A DNA stretch of 64,000 bases from Flavobacterium sp. W4I14 (GTDB lineage Bacteria > Bacteroidota > Bacteroidia > Sphingobacteriales > Sphingobacteriaceae): assembly GCA_030817875.1 (NCBI GenBank), contig JAUSZU010000001.1, positions 4,092,001 to 4,156,000 of the forward strand, written 5' to 3'. Within the stretch, counting starts at the first letter, position 1, and each line of letters starts with the position of its first letter. The notes beneath the pieces were generated by a model. The model was not told the origin of the DNA. It saw only the letters and a program-made list of their open reading frames with translations, and made no database searches. Position numbers and translations under genes: made by a program. This document shows positions 58,237-64,000 of this stretch, in pieces.

Positions 58237-58262
58237 ACCGTCAGATGTCACCATCTGACGGT
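58237..58262. repeat. Palindrome ACCGTCAGATG / CATCTGACGGT
   Basis: Perfect eleven-base arms with a TCAC centre, 48 bases before the GNAT gene. The arms of this copy and of 57971 differ by compensating changes. Confidence 0.8.
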
Positions 58263-58309
58263 AAAAACAAAATTTAATCTTTAATTTTAGCTTCATCTAT
58301 CAATAAAAA

Positions 58310-58741
58310 ATGATTCAGATCAGGGAAATTTCGGAAAAAGATGCCGAAAGCGTAGCTGCACTTTCTACACAATTGGGTTACGAAAGCGACATCAAGCAAA
58401 CATCAGCCAGAATTAAACGCATAAATAACAGTAACGAAAACTGCGTATTTGTTGCTTTACTTGATGGCGAAGTAGTAGGCTGGATTCATGGTTTTTACAC
58501 CCTTCGGATAGAATCTGATCCATTTATCGAAATTGGAGGCTTAATTGTGGATGAAAAATACCGAAACCTAAGAATCGGGAAGCAGTTGATTGAGAATGTA
58601 AACATTTGGGCGAAAAAGCATCAAGTAGAAAAACTAAAAGTAAGGTGTAACATCAAACGCTCCGAAAGCCACAAATTTTACGAGCAGCTTGGCTTTAAGG
58701 AAAATAAACGACAAATCGCGTTCGAAATGAATGTGGTTTAA
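58310..58741 (+). CDS. GNAT family acetyltransferase
   Basis: The 143-residue protein matches the GNAT fold: IQIREISEKDAESVAALSTQLG at the start, EIGGLIVDEKYRNLRIGKQLIENVNIWAKKH with the acetyl-CoA loop (RxxxIG), and NIKRSESHKFYEQLGFKENKRQIAFE at the end. The acceptor is unknown; small amines or antibiotics are common in this subgroup. It is monocistronic. Confidence 0.92.
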   Translation: MIQIREISEKDAESVAALSTQLGYESDIKQTSARIKRINNSNENCVFVALLDGEVVGWIHGFYTLRIESDPFIEIGGLIVDEKYRNLRIGKQLIENVNIWAKKHQVEKLKVRCNIKRSESHKFYEQLGFKENKRQIAFEMNVV

Positions 58742-58754
58742 TTTTTTCAATAGC

Positions 58755-58845
58755 ATCAGACAGAAATATCTGACACCACAAGCAGGCCGTTGCTAAACTT
58801 GCGAAGTCTAGCTCCGCCCCTGCGCGCCATACTTCGCAAGTTAGC
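58755..58845. repeat. Degenerate CAGAC palindrome and AACTTGCGAAGT inverted repeat
   Basis: 58755-58774 is a weak relative of the 57971 palindrome. AACTTGCGAAGT at 58796-58807 and ACTTCGCAAGTT at 58831-58842 form a perfect 12-base stem, extended by GCTA/TTAGC, and resemble the inverted repeat at 22426. Confidence 0.65.
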
Positions 58846-58898
58846 CAACCCACAATTAACAATCACCCCAATTATTACAACCTTCAAACATTTCTGCA

Positions 58899-58930
58899 TT
58901 GTAACATTTCAATCCTATTCATTAACTTTG
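58899..58930 (+). promoter_or_regulatory. Promoter of lipA with the -7 element four bases before the start
   Basis: TTG (58899-58901), 21 bases, TAACTTTG (58923-58930), then TACC and ATG. Both boxes are present, so the leaderless reading is well supported here. Confidence 0.68.
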
Positions 58931-58934
58931 TACC

Positions 58935-59828
58935 ATGATTGATTTACCGGTAGTACCTGCTGTAACTGAAGTAAAACGTAAACCAGATTGGTTACGTGTA
59001 AAATTACCCGTTGGTAAAGAATATGCACAAGTTCGCAGTTTAGTAGACACGCACAAGCTCCATACCATCTGCGAAAGCGGAAATTGTCCTAATATGGGCG
59101 AATGTTGGGGTGCAGGCACGGCAACATTCATGATTTTGGGTAACATCTGTACCCGTAGCTGTTCTTTCTGTGCAGTTGCAACCGGACGTCCATTGGCTGT
59201 TGATGTTGATGAACCTAACCGCATTGCCGATTCGGTAAGATTAATGGGCGTTAAACATTGTGTAATTACCTCGGTAGATCGCGATGATTTAAAAGATGGC
59301 GGCTCAATCATCTGGGCAGAAACCTTACAGGCTATCCGCAGAGAAAGTCCAATTACTACTTTAGAAACCCTAATCCCCGATTTCAAAGGTCAGTGGGATA
59401 ATTTATACCGCGTATTAGAAGAAAGACCAGAAGTGGTTTCGCACAATATGGAAACGGTTAAGCGTTTAACCAAACAGGTGCGCATTCAGGCTAAATACGA
59501 CAGAAGTTTAGAAGCTTTAAAAAGAATTTCTGAATTTGGTTTAAGAACAAAAACAGGCATTATGCTCGGCTTAGGCGAAACCGAAGAAGATATTTTCGAA
59601 GCCATGGACGATTTGGTTGCCAATGGTGTGCATATCTTAACTTTAGGCCAATACTTACAACCTACACGTAACCACCACCCAGTTGTAGACTGGATCCATC
59701 CGGATACTTTCGCGATGTATAAAGAGGCTGGTTTAGCAAAAGGTTTAAAGTATGTAGAAAGCGGCCCGCTGGTACGCTCATCTTATCATGCAGAAAAACA
59801 CCTTTTTCCAATTGAGGGGATTGCATAA
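58935..59828 (+). CDS. lipA: Lipoyl synthase
   Basis: The 297-residue radical SAM enzyme inserts two sulfurs into octanoyl groups on lipoyl domains, including the glycine cleavage H protein that works with gcvP. One cluster is bound by C46, C51 and C57 (CESGNCPNMGEC) and the radical SAM cluster by C72, C76 and C79 (CTRSCSFC). The C-terminal GPLVRSSYHAE carries the conserved serine that ligates the auxiliary cluster. The ATG sits four bases after the -7 element. It is monocistronic. Confidence 0.97.
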   Translation: MIDLPVVPAVTEVKRKPDWLRVKLPVGKEYAQVRSLVDTHKLHTICESGNCPNMGECWGAGTATFMILGNICTRSCSFCAVATGRPLAVDVDEPNRIADSVRLMGVKHCVITSVDRDDLKDGGSIIWAETLQAIRRESPITTLETLIPDFKGQWDNLYRVLEERPEVVSHNMETVKRLTKQVRIQAKYDRSLEALKRISEFGLRTKTGIMLGLGETEEDIFEAMDDLVANGVHILTLGQYLQPTRNHHPVVDWIHPDTFAMYKEAGLAKGLKYVESGPLVRSSYHAEKHLFPIEGIA

Positions 59829-59902
59829 TTCACTTATATAAGTAGGGATTTAAAATATTTTATAATCGTACTCCTTGGCGGAATGCATTTAAAAAACATT
59901 TT

Positions 59903-59933
59903 TTTGCTTTTACTGTTCTGTATTGTATCTTAG
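59903..59933 (+). promoter_or_regulatory. Promoter of the ECF sigma gene
   Basis: TTTG (59903-59906), 19 bases, TATCTTAG (59926-59933; one mismatch), nine bases before the GTG start. It has the housekeeping form rather than a distinct ECF form, so no autoregulatory promoter is evident. Confidence 0.6.
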
Positions 59934-59942
59934 TAACCAATA

Positions 59943-60494
59943 GTGACTGCATTAAAAAAATTAACCCTAACCGAGCCTGAACTTGTTCAAGCACTGCAAT
60001 CGAAAGATCCCGCAGTTCTAAAAACACTGTACAGCATGTATTCGTCAGCGCTTTATGGCGTTATTTCGCGCATTATCACCCATACAGAGCTTGCTGAAGA
60101 TGTACTACAAGAAACTTTTGTAAAAATCTGGCAATCTGCTGCACACTATGACAATACCAAAGGACGTTTGTTTACGTGGATGATGAACATTGCCCGCAAT
60201 TTATCGATCGACAAACTACGTTCTAAAGACTTTAAGAATTCACTCAAAAACCAAGATATAGAAAATAACGTAAGTTTCGTTGATGAACAAAACAAGGTAA
60301 CGTTTAATCCTGATATTCTTGGAGTTAAGCAACTTGTAGAGAACCTTAAACCGGATCTACAAGCAGTTCTTGATTTAGTTTATTACAAGGGTTTCACTCA
60401 TGTGGAAGCCGCAGAAAAGTTAGATCTGCCATTAGGTACGGTGAAAACCCGGATCCGGTTGGCTATTATTGAATTGAGAAGGAATTTTAATTGA
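59943..60494 (+). CDS. ECF-type RNA polymerase sigma factor
   Basis: The 183-residue protein has region 2 (LYSMYSSALYGVISRIITHTELAEDVLQETFVKIWQ and GRLFTWMMNIARNLSIDKLRSK) and region 4 (LVYYKGFTHVEAAEKLDLPLGTVKTRIRLAIIELRR). It starts at a GTG shortly after the promoter. The stop codon overlaps the start of the anti-sigma gene, so the two are co-translated. The pairing with an RskA-like protein places it in the SigK-like group. Confidence 0.94.
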   Translation: MTALKKLTLTEPELVQALQSKDPAVLKTLYSMYSSALYGVISRIITHTELAEDVLQETFVKIWQSAAHYDNTKGRLFTWMMNIARNLSIDKLRSKDFKNSLKNQDIENNVSFVDEQNKVTFNPDILGVKQLVENLKPDLQAVLDLVYYKGFTHVEAAEKLDLPLGTVKTRIRLAIIELRRNFN

Positions 60495-61354
60495 GCGTGG
60501 AAAATTTAAAAGCATATATCGAATCTGGAGTACTTGAGCTGTACGTTTTAGGTGATTTATCACCTGAAGAAGCGTTGCAGGTTGAGGAAATGGCATCTCA
60601 ACACCCCGAGGTAAGAGATGAAATAGCTGCCATTGAGCAAGCTATGGAGCAATATGCTATGCAAAATGCTGTAGAACCATCTGCAGATGTAGAAACAAGA
60701 TTATTCGAAAAGTTGGGGTTAAGTGAAGTTGAAGAGCGTGTGAATGTTCAACCCGAACCAATTTATACAGAAGAACCAAGAATTATACGTTTAGATGGAA
60801 GCGATGCCAAAGTAAGAACTTTGCGTTATGCCTTAGTTGCTTGTATAGCTTTATTGGTAGTAAGTACAGCGGCATTGTTTATTACCTATAACAAGCTAAA
60901 TGCTGCACACGACCAAATTGCAAGTTTGAACCTGGATAAACAAAAATTTGCTGGCGTAGTAAGCAAATTAGAGTTCGAAAACCAGGGTTTAGATAATATG
61001 GCTGCAATGGCCGACAGCAAAGAATGGGCAACGATCAGAATGGCTGGCCAGGCTTTTAGCCCGAACTCGAAAATGAAAGTTTACTGGAACAAAAAAGACA
61101 AAAGTGTGCTGATTAACTATGTAGCAATGGATTTACCAAAAACCGATGCAGCACATCAATATCAGTTATGGGCTTTGGTAAACGGCAAACCGGTAAGTTT
61201 AGGCGTATTTGGCAAAACGGATTCGACTGATAATGAGGCATTGGTAAAAATGCAGACCATTCAGGAAGCACAGGCTTTTGCAGTAACTATAGAGCCTATG
61301 GGCGGAAGTGTAAATCCAACAATGGATAAATTAACCGTAATGGGCGGTGTTTAA
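60491..61354 (+). CDS. RskA-like anti-sigma factor
   Basis: The 287-residue single-span protein begins SVENLKAYIESGVLELYVLGDLSPEEALQVEEMA, the cytoplasmic sigma-binding helix bundle. The membrane span is YALVACIALLVVSTAALFITY (about residues 113-133), followed by a short coil and an RskA-type periplasmic domain with HQYQLWALVNGKPVSLGVF. It should hold the adjacent sigma factor inactive until a signal. The start is a TTG overlapping the sigma stop, or a GTG two codons later. A strong terminator follows. Confidence 0.92.
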   Translation: MSVENLKAYIESGVLELYVLGDLSPEEALQVEEMASQHPEVRDEIAAIEQAMEQYAMQNAVEPSADVETRLFEKLGLSEVEERVNVQPEPIYTEEPRIIRLDGSDAKVRTLRYALVACIALLVVSTAALFITYNKLNAAHDQIASLNLDKQKFAGVVSKLEFENQGLDNMAAMADSKEWATIRMAGQAFSPNSKMKVYWNKKDKSVLINYVAMDLPKTDAAHQYQLWALVNGKPVSLGVFGKTDSTDNEALVKMQTIQEAQAFAVTIEPMGGSVNPTMDKLTVMGGV

Positions 61355-61378
61355 ATAGAAATAATTTAGTCAAATATT

Positions 61379-61412
61379 AAATCCCAGCATTTTATCAATG
61401 CTGGGATTTTTT
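61379..61412 (+). terminator. Terminator of the sigma/anti-sigma operon
   Basis: AATCCCAGCATT pairs with AATGCTGGGATT, followed by a run of six T. Confidence 0.88.
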
Positions 61413-61429
61413 GTTTTTTACTATCCTAG

Positions 61430-61535
61430 AATCTTCATTTCGACTGGAGTGCAGCGAAATGGAGAAATCTGTTAGCCAAATTTAAAGATCTTTCCACCAA
61501 AGGAGTTCCTTTGGAACACTACGGTCGAGATGAAG
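61430..61535. repeat. Two adjacent copies of a dispersed palindrome
   Basis: 61430-61470 reads AATCTTCATTTCGACTGGAG then GCGAAATGGAGAAATC; 61486-61535 reads AGATCTTTCCACC, GGAGTTCCTTTGGAACAC and GGTCGAGATGAAG. Same pair layout as 38113-38248. Confidence 0.65.
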
Positions 61536-61544
61536 TTTCGCCGG

Positions 61545-62246
61545 TTAAGATTTCGCTGCGTATTTCACCTCTTCATAAGGCTGTACCAAAACCCATCCCT
61601 CGCCAAAAAATTCTAATTGGAAAGATTCGCCACTTCCTCTTCCGATAAAAGACCCGAAAGTTAAATTGGTTTTAATGTTTGGCGTTAAGTTTTCAGACCA
61701 GGCTACTGTAGCATTAGGATCGGTATACACCGCCTGGTTGCCAGTAACCCTTAATAAAATCGGTTCGCCATGTGTGGTAATGGCAATATAACCGCTGCCC
61801 GATAATTTAACCTGAAATAAACCACCGCTCATCATCCCTGCAATGCTTTTTAGCATTTTTATTTCGTTTTTAATATTGTCTTCTAAAGCCAATACATCAT
61901 TACCATTTACAAAAACCGCTTCGTTTTGGAGTTTGATGATCTTTACTTTCTTGCACTCATCGGCCAAATATAGCTTACCTGTTCCTGTGGCGTGCATTAG
62001 CGAAGTGCCTTCGCCAGATATAGCTTTTTTTAACAAACCGCCCAAACCTTTGCTTAATAATCCTTCTCTTTTAAAATCGATATTTCCGATATAAGCAACC
62101 ATCGAACCTGCTTTTGCCAATATTTTTTGATTTTTTAGATTTACCTCCAGCATGGCAGGTTTCTCTAATTCGAAAAAATCGTTTTCATTTGGATTCTCTG
62201 CCGATTCCTGAATTAATTCATTCAGCGTGTACTCTTTTTGTGCCAT
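61545..62246 (-). CDS. AIM24 family protein
   Basis: The 233-residue protein has the TIGR00266/AIM24 beta-sandwich pattern: ENDFFELEKPAMLEVNLKNQKILAKAGSMVAYIGNIDF, SLMHATGTGKLYLADECKKVKIIKL and FGSFIGRGSGESFQLEFFGEGWVLVQPYE. Bacterial members have no settled function; relatives of mitochondrial AIM24 are linked to membrane organisation. It is monocistronic. Confidence 0.9.
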   Translation of the reverse strand: MAQKEYTLNELIQESAENPNENDFFELEKPAMLEVNLKNQKILAKAGSMVAYIGNIDFKREGLLSKGLGGLLKKAISGEGTSLMHATGTGKLYLADECKKVKIIKLQNEAVFVNGNDVLALEDNIKNEIKMLKSIAGMMSGGLFQVKLSGSGYIAITTHGEPILLRVTGNQAVYTDPNATVAWSENLTPNIKTNLTFGSFIGRGSGESFQLEFFGEGWVLVQPYEEVKYAAKS

Positions 62247-62377
62247 AATAGTTTTCCCGTTTTTAAGATATCTGTTATTTTAAATATTCCCTTAAACTAT
62301 AAATTATAAACTAGAAACATAGTAGATTAATGCCGATTTTTCTCCACAATTGTGGCTAACTACATATAACAAATAAA

Positions 62378-63874
62378 CTAATTGGATATGAGTGCTTTAA
62401 CTTCTCTAGACACCCTGACCGCAACCTGAGAGGCGGTAACCACAAAGTGTTCGTGCGCCAGATGATCGCCCGCTTTTCCATGAATATAACAAGCTAAAAT
62501 AGCGGCATCTGTTGCGGAATATTTCTGCGCTACAAAGCCTGCAATAATGCCGGTAAGGATATCACCCATTCCCCCTTGCGCCATTGCCGAATTACCAGTA
62601 GGGTTGATCAGCACCTTACCTGTTGGCAGGCAGATAAAAGTATACTGGTTTTTAAGCACGATAACGATCTTCTGTTGTTTGGCCTTTTCTTTTGCCGTTT
62701 GCACCCTGTCCCACCAGTTATCATGTTCGCCGAATAACCGATCGAACTCTTTCATATGTGGGGTAAGAATGCTATTTGCGACAAGTTTATCGATTAGATC
62801 AGGTCTTTCGCCCAGAATATTTAAAGCATCTGCATCGATGATCATTGCTTGATTGGCCATAATCAAGCTTTCGAGCAGTTTCTCATTCTCAGCCTCAGTG
62901 CCTAAACCTGGTCCAATAGCAATTGCCTGATATTTCTTGGGGTTCTCTATACTCGTGTATTCGTCCCTTGGCAGCGCCATTACTTCGGGTAAAGTGGTGT
63001 TTAAGGCGGTTAATCCGCTCTGTGGAATGCAAGCTGTTGTTAATCCCGCCCCTGTATGTAAACAGGCCATGGAAGACAGTAAAGCCGCGCCCATGGTATT
63101 GGTATTTCCAGCAATAATCAGTGCATGGCCGTAAGTACCTTTATGGCTGAACAATTTTCGGGGCTGAAGGATCTTTTCAATATCAGATTCTTCTAGTAAA
63201 TAGAAATTTGCCTCTTGTTTTTGGATAAAGGCCTCATCCAGATCAATATCAACCACCTCATATTTTTCAGTCGCCACGGCCGACTCGGGGAAGAAAAAGT
63301 TAATCTTGGGCCGTTGAAAACAAATTGTTTTATAGGCTTTTATACCGTTGTAATCTTTAGGCAGCTTGCCTTCCGCAAAAAAACCAGTGGGTACATCAAC
63401 TGCATACACTTTTTTATTCAGCTTATTAATGATCTGAACCAGCTGTTCATATTCTCCACTTAAAGGTTTATTTAAACCAGAGCCTAAAATCGCGTCGATA
63501 ATTAAATCGGCTTTCAGATTCTTTAAGTCAGAAGCCTGGTTAATGATCGTTTTTTTGCATCTCGTTTCTTCAATCCGCTGTAGGTTGATGGCAAAATCGT
63601 CGCTTTGTTTTTTACTGAAGTTGATGATGTAAATCTTTATATTCTCATATCCGTTAGCAATAAGCAAATGGGCAATGGCTAATCCATCTCCCCCGTTATT
63701 TCCCTTCCCACAGCATATAGCAACGCTTTTATTTGTATCGAACTCATCTCTTAAAAAAGTTTGAACAAAAGCCCTAGCAGCTTTTTCCATCAGATCGATT
63801 GATGCTATTGGTTTATTCGCAATGGTAAACTGATCGGCAATACGCATTTGGGCAGAAGTAAGCAATGTTCGCAT
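62378..63874 (-). CDS. nnr: Bifunctional NAD(P)H-hydrate epimerase/dehydratase
   Basis: The 498-residue enzyme repairs hydrated NAD(P)H. The N-terminal YjeF epimerase domain (residues 1 to about 215) has ICCGKGNNGGDGLAIAHLL and IIDAILGSGLNKPLSG, and the C-terminal ADP-dependent dehydratase domain has AIGPGLGTE, IIDADALNIL, LTPHMKEFDRLFG and NSAMAQGGMGDILTGIIAGF. The gene has a full promoter (63879-63909) with the -7 element four bases before the ATG. Confidence 0.96.
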   Translation of the reverse strand: MRTLLTSAQMRIADQFTIANKPIASIDLMEKAARAFVQTFLRDEFDTNKSVAICCGKGNNGGDGLAIAHLLIANGYENIKIYIINFSKKQSDDFAINLQRIEETRCKKTIINQASDLKNLKADLIIDAILGSGLNKPLSGEYEQLVQIINKLNKKVYAVDVPTGFFAEGKLPKDYNGIKAYKTICFQRPKINFFFPESAVATEKYEVVDIDLDEAFIQKQEANFYLLEESDIEKILQPRKLFSHKGTYGHALIIAGNTNTMGAALLSSMACLHTGAGLTTACIPQSGLTALNTTLPEVMALPRDEYTSIENPKKYQAIAIGPGLGTEAENEKLLESLIMANQAMIIDADALNILGERPDLIDKLVANSILTPHMKEFDRLFGEHDNWWDRVQTAKEKAKQQKIVIVLKNQYTFICLPTGKVLINPTGNSAMAQGGMGDILTGIIAGFVAQKYSATDAAILACYIHGKAGDHLAHEHFVVTASQVAVRVSREVKALISN

Positions 63875-63878
63875 ATAA

Positions 63879-63909
63879 CTAAGATAAGGTTATACAGCTA
63901 TAATGCAAA
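63879..63909 (-). promoter_or_regulatory. Promoter of nnr with the -7 element four bases before the start
   Basis: Minus-strand TTTG (63906-63909), 19 bases, TATCTTAG (63879-63886), TTAT, ATG. Spacing is ideal; the -7 element has one mismatch (TTAG). Confidence 0.65.
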
Positions 63910-64000
63910 AGATGGGATTTTGTTTGATTTTTTATGCCCAAGGCACTGGTATTCCAAAATAATTTAAGGTACTGTCTTTTAATTTTTATACCTTTTGCCA

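Noticed and set aside
58105..58296. Minus-strand frame between cysS and the GNAT gene
   Set aside because: It runs through a palindrome and a GC-rich repeat and has no protein features.
63885..64000. Possible end of a minus-strand gene at the right edge
   Set aside because: One frame would end in NYFGIPVPWA, but it is interrupted by an in-frame stop within 20 codons; nothing else supports a gene.
1..64000. tRNA, rRNA, tmRNA and insertion sequences
   Set aside because: I read all gaps for cloverleaf patterns, conserved rRNA stretches and transposase motifs and saw none; a covariance-model scan would be needed to exclude small RNAs.

Overview
The window looks like chromosomal DNA of a member of the Bacteroidota, most likely Sphingobacteriaceae and close to Pedobacter. 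This rests on the AT-rich composition, the many promoters of the Bacteroidota type (TTTG or TTG, 18-21 bases, then TAnnTTTG), the scarcity of Shine-Dalgarno sites, a bacillithiol pathway (BshA, a YpdA-like reductase), OstA-like, bactofilin, RskA-like and DUF6370-type proteins, and intergenic spaces packed with dispersed palindromes. The genus is an inference; no rRNA gene is present to settle it.

Layout. Positions 1-372 hold the end of a DUF4157 (eCIS core) gene followed by a 21-base tandem repeat. Positions 739-20467 carry gcvP, a putative glycosyltransferase, a lipoprotein, a DMT transporter, pdxJ, a GT39/GtrA pair, a polysaccharide deacetylase, a DUF6370-type protein with a hydrolase, ahcY, a CBS protein, an M23 peptidase/bactofilin pair, an M28 peptidase, and TerC with a polyprenyl synthase. 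Positions 20761-33386 hold two envelope proteins, a persulfide dioxygenase-rhodanese fusion beside a YpdA-like reductase, asparaginase, a TatD nuclease, uvrA, a flavodoxin-reductase-type enzyme and a lytic transglycosylase. Positions 33650-49163 hold a pseudouridine synthase with a long repetitive tail, a lactonase/SRPBCC/PhyH cluster, a DnaJ-KTSC protein, bshA, tilS, an OstA-like protein, rdgB, a SurA paralogue without its isomerase domain, surA and a MoxR ATPase. Positions 49164-51234 are the most accessory-like: a frameshifted HD-domain gene and a small membrane gene separated by GGATT-NNN-AATCC palindromes, a DinB gene, and a structured leader RNA. The rest is mostly housekeeping: a TPR protein, GDPD, an NTF2-like protein, a second M28 enzyme, a racemase, cysS, a GNAT enzyme, lipA, an ECF sigma/anti-sigma pair, AIM24 and nnr.

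How genes work together. BshA makes the first bacillithiol intermediate, the YpdA-like protein would reduce bacillithiol disulfide, and the neighbouring persulfide dioxygenase-rhodanese would clear bacillithiol persulfide, so sulfide and thiol homeostasis is a visible theme. A second theme is the envelope: OstA-like, SurA and its paralogue, MoxR, M23, bactofilin, lytic transglycosylase, GT39 and GtrA.

What stands out beyond the genes. (1) At least ten intergenic tracts have a strict 7-base period but different core motifs; one is a perfect plant-telomere-type TTTAGGG array. Several abut stop codons or lie before starts. (2) Seven genes have a -7 element exactly four bases before the start codon, the geometry expected for leaderless mRNAs. 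(3) A leader RNA with a 31-codon ORF and two mutually exclusive hairpins precedes a TPR gene. No complete new defence or secretion system is visible; the left edge may be the end of an injection-system-associated locus lying outside the window.
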